Positions 35,609-47,781 of a DNA stretch of 64,000 nt are shown here, one piece after another. Location of the stretch: NCBI GenBank assembly GCA_021018995.1, contig CM037590.1, positions 66,249,597-66,313,596 of the forward strand, given 5' to 3'. Made by a program: the position numbers and the translations under genes. Origin of the DNA: Chloranthus sessilifolius (Eukaryota; Streptophyta; Magnoliopsida; Chloranthales; Chloranthaceae). Under the pieces are notes generated by a model that ran no database searches, was not told the DNA's origin, and was given only the letters and a program-made list of their open reading frames with translations. Numbering within the stretch: the first letter of the stretch is position 1; each line of letters starts with the position of its first letter.

Positions 35609-36767
35609 TGTTATATTTATTTATTACTTTAGAATATAATTAATATTTTAAATAATTAAATTTTTTTTTTTTTTTTTTTTTTGATTTCTTAGTTTTTTGG
35701 GTTAGTTTTTTAGGCAATAGATGGTCTCATTTTTTGTATGTAAATAAATAGTCCCACATTGATAAATGTCAAAAGTGTCTATGCTATATGTAGAACCTTT
35801 AACTTTTTATTATTGTTTGATAATAAGAGGAGAAGAGTGTGCCTAACGGTGAGCCGCTGTGTTCGTACATGCGTGTGCGTGGCGATGCATGCATCATCGC
35901 AAGAAGAGCTTTGACTTTTTGACCAGATAGATCCAATAGTTAGATTATTCATGGTGCGAGTTGAGTCTAATGGGCCACTAATCAATGGGTTATTTCTGTT
36001 CTATTGGGTCAGACAGATTAGTCAAATATTGACCGTTGGACCTAATCGTTTCATAATCGCTTATAAAGGTGTGTAATTTTTCGAATTTGAATTTGAAAAA
36101 GTGCAACCTTTCATACAGCCGTTGGATGAAGTGATTAAGATCTCTGAAAGATTTGAGCCATCCAAAATATAATTGTTGGTCCAACAGTCATATTAAAAAG
36201 ACATTTAAAATCTATATAAGGAGATCTCCGGATATATAATTTTATACTCTGAAATCCATCGAATTTTCTTGCACACACTTTGAGAAATTCTCTTGGTTTC
36301 TTCTTTTGTTGGTACTTTATTAGATTGAGTTTTCTGAGACGATCATCTACTGTTGTAAAGTAATGGATCGCATTTAAGAGATTGAGCTCGTTGTATTCTG
36401 AAAATTTCTTGCTGGAACCCTTTTGCAAACTCGAGGATCTACTCGAGTAGAGAGCAAATAGTGTTTTAAAGATAATGATTACGTGGCTCGAGTCCATTTT
36501 TTTTTTCTAAGCCTGGGTATCCGGGCCTCTTAGAGCACCCGCCTAATCCCAGGGGCACATGCGCACTCCAAATTCAGCGTATGCCGGGTCAGCACATGAT
36601 ATAAATCCCTAGGGTGGCCTCAAGGGGGGGAGGGGATTCAAACTCAGGTCTCCTGCTTTTGAAAGTAAGTACCTAGCTAGCTCACCTAACCCCTTGAGGT
36701 TGCTAGAGTCCAATTTCTCTTGCCTAATTTATCATTTTCGGATTTCTGATAGTAATATTTCCTAACA
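35609..36767 (+). mobile_element. Copia-lineage solo LTR, plus strand, carrying a SINE
   Basis: Starts TGTTATATTTA and ends CCTAACA. Flanks are GAGAC (35604-35608) and GAGAG (36768-36772), 4 of 5 matching. A TATATAAGGAG box lies at about 36214-36224. Near the 3' side TTGTATTCTGAAA, GAGCAAATAGTG and AAAGATAATGATT match the corresponding words of the full Copia LTRs at 25465 and 31272, so it is the same broad lineage, not a close copy. Without the SINE it is about 940 bp. Solo LTRs arise by recombination between the two LTRs of an element. Confidence 0.75.
36497..36705 (-). mobile_element. tRNA-derived SINE, minus strand
   Basis: A 209-bp insert flanked by GAGTCCA at 36490-36496 and 36706-36712. 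It has a T-run at the left (36497-36506), which is the poly(A) tail on the minus strand. On the minus strand the head reads AAGGGGTTAGGTGAGCTAG (box-A-like) and later GAGTTTGAATCCCC (box B, + strand 36632-36645). The structure is a pol III internal promoter, a body and a poly(A) tail. It interrupts the solo LTR and so is younger. Confidence 0.85.
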
Positions 36768-36795
36768 GAGAGTATGAAAAAATATGCCTATAAAG

Positions 36796-36997
36796 CAAGG
36801 ATCAAATTATTAGATTTCGTTTCGGTTTCAATCATGACCGAAACATAAATTTTTAACCAAAATTTCGGCAAAAATTTTCCCCTCAGTACATTTAATAACT
36901 AAAATTTATGATCTTAGTTTCGATTTTGGTAGGGACTGAAACCGAAACGTTTCAGCCAAAATCTTCAAATTGATTTCGACAAAAATTTTGATCCATG
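36796..36997. mobile_element. hAT-like MITE, relative of the one at 904
   Basis: A 202-bp element with ends CAAGGATCAAA and, inverted, CATGGATCAAAATTTT. It has a perfect 8-bp duplication CTATAAAG (36788-36795 and 36998-37005). The interior has GTTTCGG, CCGAAAC and ATTTCGGC blocks in mirrored arrangement. It is non-coding. Confidence 0.85.
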
Positions 36998-37005
36998 CTA
37001 TAAAG

Positions 37006-37488
37006 TGATTCGAAGAAGCCACATGCCTTTAAAATGAAGTGCAATTTTGTGAATCTCCAAAATTAGTTTTAGTCATTCATTTTAAAAGTGTTTGACCACC
37101 ATGGTACTCCCTAGCTAAAATGAAAATAACACGTGCCACACATAAAAAATCAATTTAGGCGATTTATATACTGCCAAAGAGGAGAGCCATGAACCGATTA
37201 TTAACACCTACATGAGTAAAACTAGTCTTTTTTTTTGTTTTTTTGAAGAGTAAAACTATAGTCATCTACATTGAATTGGGGTAATATTATACAAAGCGAA
37301 CATTATGGCCAGTCTATAGGTGTTATTTGTAAATAAATAATATACTCAAAATGTAATGTAACTAATTAAGTGGTAGCCCAGTTGGTATCTTCTATCTTTT
37401 ATGAGGTTTGTCCACTTTTACTTCCTCTTTTATATATTAATAAAGTGAGTATTACTGTCTGAGATTTATTCTCCTACGTTGTCACTCA

Positions 37489-37545
<57 letters not shown>

Positions 37546-37841
37546 CACTCAATGTAAATGCTTTGTAAGAAATGCTCATATGTATATAATTTGAACACAT
37601 TTCCAAGCTTCAAATCTTTGAAATGATTCGGAAAACGAAGCCATGTAATATCAACTCAAAAAGTAAAATGTTTTGTAAGTGATTTTATTTATCTTCTCCT
37701 ACACTCTCTCTCTTATGCAAGTGACTTCATTCTTGTAATTATTTTGTCTTCCTATGCGTAATCTTTACTATTAGAGACATCGCATGACTTCCACCTCTGT
37801 AGGCATTACATACCTCCTTCAATGGTGTATTGGGTTTTTGT
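37006..37841. other. AT-rich spacer with a TA microsatellite
   Basis: No gene recognised. It holds the (TA)n tract described separately. A minus-strand frame ending at 37739 has no support. Confidence 0.45.
37479..37556. repeat. (TA)n tract flanked by exact 15-bp direct repeats
   Basis: TTGTCACTCAATGTA is present at 37479-37493 and again at 37542-37556, with nothing but about 50 bp of TA between. The exact flanking copies suggest either duplication with expansion of a short TA seed or repair-associated filling. Confidence 0.9.
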
Positions 37842-38669
37842 AAATGCAAGGTATGCATGTCCTTGAAAAGAAGTATTTTTGATCGTGTGATTCGAGTATT
37901 GATCCTAAAATTTCTAACAATTGATATCATAGGTAGCTTGATACATCGATCAAAATAATTAATTATTGTTTATGAAACTGGCCGATCTTCTCATAAATTT
38001 TTTAGGATAGCATTCTCATGGATTATCTCTTCTCCGAGTCCCTCTCATCCCCACCCTCCATTTTAAGCCTTTTAGAGGCTACAATAGATCCAACATGGCG
38101 TTGGAGGGGCATATGGAATTTACGGAGATTGAAGGGCAGTTGGGACAGTTGGTTCTTGCCCAAATCATGTAATCGACAAGTGGTATCAGAGATAAACCTG
38201 TAATCGACTTTACTGTACTAATTCTCATCGTTAAGGGTTTTGCTAAACCTTAGATTATTTTTCGCCGGATTTTTTTAATTTGCCGGTGTAAATGAACATA
38301 TTAATTAGGTATCGTTGGTGTAAATTATTTATTGGCGTTTGAATCTAAATTGAGTTTTTCTTGAGGGTTTCATCGAGCTATTAGGTCGTCACTGGCCGTC
38401 GCCGGTGTCCCCGCCCGTCACCGGACTGACCGGCCATCCGGACCGGCAGTCGCTTGGTGGCCTGTGCCACCTTCGGATGCTGGAAGGTGTTTTGGTGGCT
38501 GCAAATAAAAGACCCCAAAGTCTCTGGTTTAGAAGAAGATGTCTATAGGAACTTCTGTGGTTCCTGTTTTGTTTAGAAGACGACATCTATACTACAACCC
38601 TTCTTTGGCTTTAGTTGCATGTGTAGTGGGAGCACCAAAGTTGGAGCTTCAGCTACTCTATATGACTTG

Positions 38670-38910
38670 ATGATTTGACACATTTTGACCCAAACTGACC
38701 CGACCCGGCCCATGGATCCATATAAGTGCATAACCCGATCTAGTTTGTGATTCGACCCGGTCCATAACCGGACTCGGGTCACGACCCAATCCAGCCCACG
38801 GTCTGGTCCAATCCATTCCCAACCCATGATTCATGACCCGATACGGTTCATGGTTCGGTCCAGTCCATTCCCGGCCCATGGTACATGACCCGGATTCGGC
38901 CCGTTCGACT
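38670..38910. repeat. GACCCG-rich repetitive block in the LARD-like element
   Basis: A run of related words (GACCCGACCCGG, TTCGGTCCAGTCCATTCCC). It includes a 52-bp duplication: GGTCTGGTCCAATCCATTCC at 38800 against GGTTCGGTCCAGTCCATTCC at 38852. Confidence 0.6.
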
Positions 38911-39680
38911 AAGGCCCATTTTGACCCATGTTATTCCTTATTCTTTTCGAGTTATTTCTGGGCTATCCACAGGTCTAATTTTGAGATATTATATATGAAT
39001 TTTGACTTTCTCAGATATTTTGGATCTGTTTTTGAGGTCTATTTTTAAAAATGAACTCTCTGTTGTGATGTTTTCATGACTTGATGTCCTTTTGATAATT
39101 TTTAATCGGATAATTATTGTATCTTAAGTGCCTTTAATTAAAGTTGGGTTTGTGAGGAGATATAGGGTTGGATATTAGAAGTTGTGCTCTAGCACCAAGG
39201 CTAGTACTTATATAATATTACCCATAATTATTATTAATTTTTACCACTTACCCACAACATAATGCTCTATTGTCGATGTTGACTAGATCTGACATGCATG
39301 CCCACATAATCAATGTTTGATGATTATGGATAATTTGTTCACTAAATGCATATGTATCTCATAACTGTTTGATTTTGATTAATTAGTTCATCAATTGTAA
39401 TGTGTGGCATTGATTTATCTTTCAAAAGTAGATTAGTTAGCAAGATGTGCATATATCTGGAAATGAGTTTTGAAACCTTAAATCAAACTTGATATGATTG
39501 TATGAAATTTAAGTCGTACATTAGGGATTAAGGTAGACCGGTAAAACGATCGTTCGAGGGTACGTAGTTGAAATAGGCTGAGGCCCGCCCAAAGGTAGTC
39601 AAGCAACCTATGTAGGTTGCTTTACTTTTGGATATTGATACTTGTGTCTCATTAAGATCGGGTTGGCACATGCTTCTTAT

Positions 39681-42001
39681 TGTTGGCTTACCTTGTGCTT
39701 CAAAAAGGGGTTAAAAATCAGAAAATTAAGAGTCTTTGGACTGCACACTAAGGTAAGCATACACAAAGCTTGCAAGTAATTAGGATTGTTGTAGTAAGTT
39801 TTAAAGAGTGAGTAGGGGTATGTCCACAGGGAAATGTGTGCTTAAAATTCAACAAATCTCCAGATCTAAGACAGATCCGACATCCTACCTTATACCACTC
39901 TAAACAAAAATAGCAAAAGGAAGAGGAAAGGTTTTTAGGGGGTTGTCACTTTAAGCTAAACTATAGAAACGAAATAGAATTAATTGCATAAATAAATTGG
40001 GATTAACCAAATAGTTCATATCTTGCAAATGAGGGGAAATTTGGTGAAATTAAAAACAAAAAAATGAGGAAGAGCAGCTCGGGATTTGGTCTCACTGCTA
40101 CTTGGGTGGTTTAACAGCATTATAAGGGCTCAATGTGCAGCAATTCCTCATTTGACCACAAGCGTAGATGCAGGGTAGAAGGATTTGATCTAAGCCAGAG
40201 AATTGGAGTGATCTTAAGACTATGATCTGTCCACTTCAATGGTCACAGATCATCCAATAGAGTCCCTCCATTCTAAGACCTCCATTAGAATATGATAATC
40301 ATTACAAATGCTGTGGATGCTAGGCTACAGGCACAAGCAGCCACATGTCTATCAGATCTAGGAAGATCAAATGGTATTCAAGAGATCTACCAGTTAAGTG
40401 GGTGGGCTGGTCCCATCTACATAAATTTGATCGAGAACCAAGTGAAACTAGATGATCTATAGATCTAATTAAGCAATAGAATGAATAATTCATTGAATTA
40501 AACACAATGTATAATGAAATGCTCTCAGATTTGTAGTCTGTGCAACATTCGACCCACAATACGGCTTTCAACTTCCCCAAATTACAGATCAACCTCACCC
40601 TTACTGCTCAAAGGAAGTTAGCCAACCATGATTGGATAAAGAGAGAATGGGAGAAGAAGGAAGAGAGAGGGAGTTTTTGGAGGAAAAATGGATCTCGAAC
40701 AAAGCTCTGGTTCTCTAGAATTCTAGATGGTTATTGTGTAAAACTTCTCTTCTATTTATACCTTCTTTTTCTGTCTCAGATCCGTTTCAGCCAATCAGAG
40801 CCCAAGAGAATAATTCTGTTATTTTGAATTGCTGATGTGACTGATTTCTCTTTTAGAAGCTCTTCTCCCATTGGTCCACAACCGGTAATACTCGTGAGGC
40901 AGTTAGGGTTTCCAATCGTGCACAGTTGAATACCCAAAAATACCCCCGGGGTCGCTGATGTGCTTTGGGATGTATGCACAGGCTTTTGAAATTGGCAGCT
41001 ACTGAAGAAACATGTTGAGAAGTTCCTAAAACGAGTGTCGAGAGGTTTAGGGGATCTTTCGATAGGTTCTGAGTCTGCTTGCTCTTCATTTCGATAGGTT
41101 CTTTGTGGCTTTCGACAGGATTGGGTAGCTCTCGATAGGATCAGGAGGCTTCTCGACAGGATTGGAAACATCTCGAGATGTTGATCTGGACTCGTCGATA
41201 GGATTGGAGGTCAATTTAACCTTCTGTCCAATTCTTCATCCATCCTCTCGACAGGTTATAATCAACCTGTCGACTGGTTATACAAACTACCACTGAGTTG
41301 TTGACAGGTTCTCTTGGACTGCTCGACAGGTTTTGCTGAACCTCTCGAGGTGTACTTGGAACCTCGCGAGACCTTCTTGTTTCCAACCCCATTCCTCTTG
41401 ACAAGTTGGCTATTGCTTACAGAACCTCTCGACAAGTGTTTAGAACCTCGCGACTTCCCCTGCCCCTTGATGTAAGGTGTCAATAGGATCCACACTGCAC
41501 GTCCATCCTCTTGACAGCTACTGACATCCTCTCGATCTCTTTACAGTTTCTCATCAGAACCTCTTGACAGGCTATAATTAATCCTTCAGGACTTGTCGAC
41601 AGCTTCATGGAACCTCTCGATAGCTTAACTTTAGTGCTTCCACAGTTGGCACACCTCTCAAGTGTGTTGTTCTTCATTTGTTCAACATCCAACAACCTCT
41701 TGGTGGATTCAATCTTTACTTTCTGCAACTGCACTTAGCCTCAAGCCTTCCCAGTTAGGCTAAAGACAATCTCATGAACTTCTGAGGCTCTTGTGGACTG
41801 CTTGATTGGCTGGCCTTTGGGCTGTAAGGTCACATGTTGAGTAGCAAATTGCTTCTTGGGCTATTTTAAGTGGATATCTGTACTAAGCTTGCAATTTATT
41901 GCTTATCTATAAAATACACTTAAAACACATTATTAGCCAGCTCAAAGGTTCACCAAAGGTCAGGTTAGGAGGTAAAAAATAGTATTTTTTACTGCTTTAC
42001 A
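39681..42001 (-). repeat. 3' LTR of the Athila-like element
   Basis: A 2321-bp LTR. Its outer half (41030-41730) is filled with TCGACAGG-type motifs. Next to it on the minus strand is the purine tract GGTTTGGGGGTG (42002 onward). Confidence 0.88.
41030..41730 (-). repeat. TCGACAGG-type motif field in the Athila 3' LTR
   Basis: About twenty variants spaced 20-45 bp apart, for example CTCTCGACAGGTTATAAT, CAACCTGTCGACTGGTT and CTCGATAGGATCAGG. The spacing is irregular, so it is not a simple tandem repeat. Confidence 0.8.
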
Positions 42002-43983
42002 CACCCCCAAACCTAAGCTTTGCTAGTCCCTGAGCAAAGGAGAAAGTAAAAACAATTATTGAAAATAAAAATGTCACTTTTGTAGGGAACACAGATGCAT
42101 TTAGCATATGCATCAAGCCTTTTAAACCCCTCGGTGATCCCTAGTGGAGGAGTGAAGTCTCTTGAGGGTTTACAGTGAAGTTACCCACAAACTTCTCCAA
42201 TGACTCAGTTAATATCAGTGTAGCACATTAAAATATTCAAGCAGTACAAAATTCATTCCACACCTTGTCCATTCAGTTTTAGAGGATTCTCAGCAAAAAC
42301 ATCACAGTTTAAAACTAAAATTCTGCTGTAATTCTTGCACAATCAATCAGCTCATGTAAAGGTATTTTGTATAAAAATTAATGCAAAGTTTACCCTTAAA
42401 TTGAGAATCATGTTTTGATAATGCCCCCAACAATTCTAATTTCAGACCCAAAGCTCACCAGGGTTGTCACTCTAAAAAAAATGGAAGGGTGTATCAATTC
42501 ACACAGCTCAAGAGCAGTTACAGCCCTCAAATAGGGCTGCACGCATGAGCATAGGCATTGCTCTAACTTCTGAAATTTTCTAACTTTTTTCACCATAGAT
42601 TAAATAGATCCTCATCTCCCTATGATAACTCAATCAATTTTAGATCAGTAAGGACTTTTTATTGGGTTGTAATGTGGCTTATGGGTGAAGTTTACAAAGA
42701 CTAAAAGGGTAAGAAAGGATTCAAGATTGAGAAATCAATAAGATGAGGAGGTGATTTGCAACTTTACAACCTTCATTTCAGCATAAATCCATCTACTTCT
42801 TGAATTTTCAAATTTGAAGCGATCAGTTTTTCATCCTCATTTCAATCTTTCAATGAAATGACTTCTCTTTCTTACTCTTTTGTTTTGCTTTATTTTTATT
42901 TTTATTTTTATATGCTTTTTCTTTTATATTTTTCTCCAAATTTATTTATTTATTTTTTATGGGCTGGAATGCCACCACTATACATCATACTTGCCTTCAA
43001 ATATATATTTTTCTTCTTTTAGCAAATTGTCAAACCTTGCTCCTTTAACCTCATTTCTCCTCATATTTCTTGATTTCTCAGATTGAGGGTGAACTGAAAT
43101 AGGTCAAGAGGTTTTGGGTTCAAATTTTTTGGTTTTCAACAAAGAAAACTGGAATTTTTAAGGCTCAAAAGGTGTGTATCAAGGGCAATTCAAAGGTGAG
43201 AAATTTTGAGCTCAAACTGTCCAAGGGGTGGCTTTACTTCATGTCCGCATGTCATGAGTGCTGTCAAGCTGTTTCAACTTAGATTTGCCTAACTTCTAGT
43301 GATCAAAGGTAGACTCAATCAGTCCTTAGAGCAGAAGAAATTGCTAAACACTCTTCAAAGAAAGTTTTTCAAGCCCAATTCTCACTGGGTATGGTCTTTC
43401 ATCAGATTTCTGGGGTATATCCTCACAATTTTATCTCTTTTCAAGTTCACTAAGCACTAATTTTTGAAATATCCCTGACATTTACTTCATGAAAATGTTA
43501 GAATTATAGCATGTCTCAGTTTTAAAAAGTTTTTTAATTTCCTCTATTTAAAAAAATCAGGTGGGAAATTATTTTATTTTCTCAATTTCTGTTAAAACCT
43601 TACTGCACTACCATTAATTACTCTATTGGCAAACTGCCACACCCTCAAACCTATGAGGAGCAGTGTCCTTACTAATTTAAAGATAAAGAGATGTGCAACA
43701 AGAGGAAAAAAATATAGACAGATAAGCAAGAAAAGAAAAATAACAACTGAAAACTCAACTAAACAAAGGACACAAACAAAATAAGAACAAGTAGTAATCA
43801 TAACAAACAAAACAAGGAAAAGAAAGCACAGAATAAAGCAGAAAGAAAGCAAGAAAATCATAGCAAATAGACTCTAGAGAAATTCCATTAATAACACAAA
43901 AAGACGGACAAAAATACAAAAGCATCCTAACTAACTGTAGCAAGCCTAGAATACCAGGGAAAAATCTTAAATACAAGCTAAAA
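42002..43983 (-). other. Non-coding 3' region of the Athila-like element
   Basis: Two kilobases between the env-position frame and the 3' LTR. It is AT-rich, with T-runs near 42880-42960 and no coding frames I trust. Long untranslated stretches here are normal for Athila. Confidence 0.6.
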
Positions 43984-46570
43984 CTACTCAGAGTCAGAGG
44001 TGAATAGGTCATCAGGGTTGAACCCTTGTTGAGCAGCATAGGCTTTCAACTCAGCTCTCCTCTCAGTCTTGGTCTGAACTTTAGTGGTAGCTACCTTCTG
44101 ATCGGTAGTCTCCTTCCTTTTCTCAGAGGGTGAACTTCGGGAGGAGGCGGTGGCTTGGAAAGGTGCTGTTCGGGCCTTCACCACCTTTTCAAGGACTTTT
44201 GCCTTTGTTTTAGCAAAGAGAACTATACTTTCATAGAGTTCCCTTCTAGCCTTTGTGGTCTCTTTGGCGGCAGCTAGCCATTTCTCAAGTCCATCTGCTC
44301 TTAGTTTCTCTGTTGCGGCCTCTAGCTTTTGAGCTTCAAATTGCAATAAAATTTGTTGCCAACCCTTGGATATCCTCATCGTCTCATAGTTGTAATCCAC
44401 AGTCATTTGATCGAGCTTTATTTCATAAGGTAGCTCAATTGATCTTCAGAGGGCAACCATTCCTCGCACAATATCCCTTTTGAGTTAGGGGTTTTGTTGC
44501 ATGACATGGAGGAGGGTAGAGTATGGAGGAGGCATGGGAAAGGAAGAGGCAGGGAGTATGGACTGGGGGGATTCAAGTTTAGGATCTGGGTCAGTTTGGG
44601 TTGGGGTTGAGGAGGTGGGGATTAGGTCCTTCACATCTGTGGCAGCATTAGAGGTAGCTACAACAGGTGGGAGATTAGGTTGGGATTGTGTGAGGATGGT
44701 TGGCAGAGGTGGGGGAATAATGGGAAGTTGGATATGGTTAGGCTGGGGTTCTGGGATGGGTACAATAGGAGAAAGGGGTGGGGGAGTTACATGAGTGGGC
44801 ATATGGATAGGTGGTTGTTGGGAAGGTTGGGTCAAAAGTGTCAAGGTAGAGTGGATGGCATGGAGGCTAGTTGGAAGGGAGGGTTGACTTTGGAATGTGG
44901 AGTTCATGGCTTGGAGTGTGTTTTCAATTGTTGATTGGGTTTGGTTATTGGCCATCACTTGGGCTTGAAGGGAAAGTAATAAATGAAGGATTTGGGGTAA
45001 GGGATTAGGTATGACAGGGGCTATGGGTTGGATTGGTGGAATTGGTTGGAAAGGGGAAGTGTGGGCATGGTGAAAAGGTGGGATGGGTGAGGTGTGTAAA
45101 TGGGTAAGTTGTGGAGAGTCAGGTAGGGGGGTATATTCATACCCAATGTCCTCCATAATGGAGTCAATTAGGGATGAATATCCCTCAGTGGTTATGTGGT
45201 CCTGAGTGTGTGAAGGTGATATGGAGAAGGTGGGGTCAATGTTGAAGGGCATGGATGGTAGGGAAGTGATGGCTTGTTCAGCTGAAGGAGAAGGTGGGGG
45301 CTTGAGGTTTCAGCAGCTGAGATGGATGGGCTGGGTAATGAAGGCGAGGTAAGGATGGGGGCTATAGTGAGAGGAGCAAATAAAGGTATGGATGTGGTGA
45401 TGGTGGAAAGGGAGGCTGAAATGCTGGGAGGTATGGAAACTGGAATGGAGGGCAAAGGAAATGAGATGGATGTGCTAGTCAATGGGATGGAAAAATTGGG
45501 GATTTCAGGGCTGACACTGGGCAAGGGAACAAAAGTGGAGGGAATGGAGGGGTTGACTACAGGTGATGAGGGAATCAAAGGAGCAGCTGCAGAGCTGGCC
45601 ACTTGAGGTACCCCACTTTCAGGACTCTCAACAGATTTACTCTTACTTTTTCCAATCAAGGTCCTACTGGCAGACCAAACCCTCTTGCCAAATACTTTTG
45701 GCTTTATAATCTCTACTTGCTCATCCTCTTTAAAAACAAATTGACCTCTCTCAAGCAAGGCAGTGATGAGTCTGCTGTAGGGGAGCCCTGGTAGGGCTTG
45801 GACTCTCCTACATTTATCATTCACATCTATCATTGCTTCAAACACCAGCCAAGCAACATTTACAAATTGGCCCTTAGAGAAAAAGTATAGGGCATCCACT
45901 ATTGGTGTTTTCCTCTCTTGCCGATGGCCACTGACATATATGTTTTTCCTCAAAATTAAATCAAAGAATAGCATGCTGGAATGGGGATCCCTGCTCATTA
46001 TTGATTCCCCAGACTCCACAATGCCTTGAGTGAGGTGCCTTGCCATTGCTTTGAAGGGCATATTTTCAGGTGCCCCTAACCCATAACTTGGATAAAAAAC
46101 TGAGGGAACCCCCAATGTCAATCCAAAGTCATTGTAATCTATCATAATTTCCACATCATCAATCAAAGTCACAAGGCAAGGCTTAGATGAACCTGGCTTG
46201 GTCCCCTTCCTCAGGTTTTGATACCATAACTTGACCAGCCTAGGATATGATTTCTCTTGCAACGGGGTCAGGCCTGCCTTCACCATGTAATCCAAGGTAT
46301 CTTTGCACTCCACTTCCTTGGAAAAATAGGGGAGGTTAAAAATAGTGTCTGGGATCAGGCCTAAGGCATCCACAAATTCATTAGGAATGGATTTGTTCAC
46401 AGGGACTTCAGGCTCAGCCACAGGGCTATCCTTAGACACAATGGTAGGCTCAGGCATAGGGATTTCTGCCTCAGGGGCCTCCTCAACAAATTCTTCACTG
46501 GTTTGGGCCCTCTTTGACTTCTTAGCTTTCTTGGACTTCACAGTTTTCTCTGCTTGGTCCACGACCAACT
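43984..46570 (-). pseudogene. Env-position frame of the Athila-like element
   Basis: Downstream of integrase, where Athila elements carry their extra gene, lies a long frame. Its N-terminal part has YPRLVKLWYQNLR and FGLTLGVPS, wording I associate with the putative plant transposon protein domain (PF20167) often found in these elements. A Pro/Ser-rich linker and a Lys/Glu-rich, probably helical tail follow. I see no clear signal peptide or membrane segment, so envelope function is not supported by sequence. Fossil. Confidence 0.6.
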
Positions 46571-47029
46571 ATCTTTTACAGGTGGGGATTCTGTGGGTTG
46601 TGTAGTGAGTCTACTGGACTTCCTAGTGGCTTTGGTGGTTGACTTAGAAGGTACTTTGAAAAGATTAGCCAAGGTATCCTCTTGACCAGCCATTACTCAA
46701 TCAGTTTAAATTCAATATCAATCACCACACAGACTTCTTTGATTGCTCAAATTACCCACACCAATTAGAAATTGAAGTGCCAAGCTTGGAAGTCACAAAG
46801 TGGAGCTGAAGAAGAACTTACCAATAGAAACTAGGGTTTCTCAAATCACGCTATGCACGACACCAAATCAACTCAGATTAGGTGCAAAATGTAGCCCTGG
46901 AGAAATTAAAGCAATTGGAGCAGGGCCAAGGTGTTTGGAGGAACAACTAGTGAGGTAGAGAGAGAAAAAGGAAAACTGGAAAATCGATAGAGAGGGCTTA
47001 AAGCTTAGAGAGAAGCTGTCGAATGGCAA

Positions 47030-47480
47030 AAATGGAGTTGTCGTTAGGTTTAAAGCACTAGGAAACGAGCTTCGATAGGATTGGGGCAAGGTGTCGACAG
47101 GTTGATGCAACCTGTCGAAGGGTAAAAAGTAACTGATCCTCGCGAGAGGTTCATTCCATCCTGTCGACAGGTCTAAGGTTATGAAAGAATTCATTTCGAG
47201 AGGTTCACAGAACCTCTCGACAGGTACTTTAAACTTAACAGATAATGCTCTCGATAGGTTCTAGGTTCCAGAAAAAATTACTTCAAGAGGTTCACAGAAC
47301 CTCTCGATAGGTACCCTGAACCTGTCGAAACCTTCACAGATCCTATCGATAACCAACTTTACACCTACAGAACCTGTCGAGAATTAATTCACACCTCTCG
47401 ACAGCTTCTAGATCTTGTCGAAATGCAAACTGGGAACTCTCAGAACCTATCGAGATATTCATAGAACCCATAAACAGATT
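47030..47480 (-). repeat. TCGACAGG-type motif field in the Athila spacer
   Basis: About sixteen variants of CCTCTCGACAGGTT or its partner orientation occur within 450 bp between integrase and the env-position frame. These are the same words that fill the LTR fields at 41030-41730 and 54960-55640. Confidence 0.8.
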
Positions 47481-47781
47481 GTATTTCAATTTAAAAAGGC
47501 TTGTAATCAGTTCCCAGTTCATTCCCCAACAGATTTGATACTCCAACTTTGTCCATTTCACAAATTTGACTACATGACCCAGCATGGGTCCTTCCTGTGT
47601 TCCCATTCAATATTTCCAAATTATTTCAACACTCCAATGCTCCCTATACTGCAGGTACAAGAGGAATGATGTCCCAATCCCATCACGACAGTTTTATTAT
47701 CATCAAACAAAACTCAAAAGCAAAGCAAACAATAATCAACTTGAAAAGATACATATGGTACATATGATACAACACTGGAAA

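Noticed and set aside
36632-36700. Possible tRNA gene (box A and box B)
   Set aside because: There is no cloverleaf or acceptor stem, and the segment has a poly(A) tail and flanking duplication, so it is a SINE.
38181-38192. TGGTATCAGAGA, like an initiator-Met primer site
   Set aside because: No LTR end lies directly before it. The recognisable LTR end of this element is at 37919, with its own degenerate primer-like sequence; kept only as a curiosity.
38018-38203. 61-codon frame beginning MDYLFSES
   Set aside because: It is short, without any domain I recognise, and lies in the leader region of the LARD-like element; not supported as a gene.
44501-45606. Gly/Val/Met-rich plus-strand frames
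   Set aside because: They are antisense to the Pro/Ser-rich env-position frame of the Athila-like element; the composition is a shadow.
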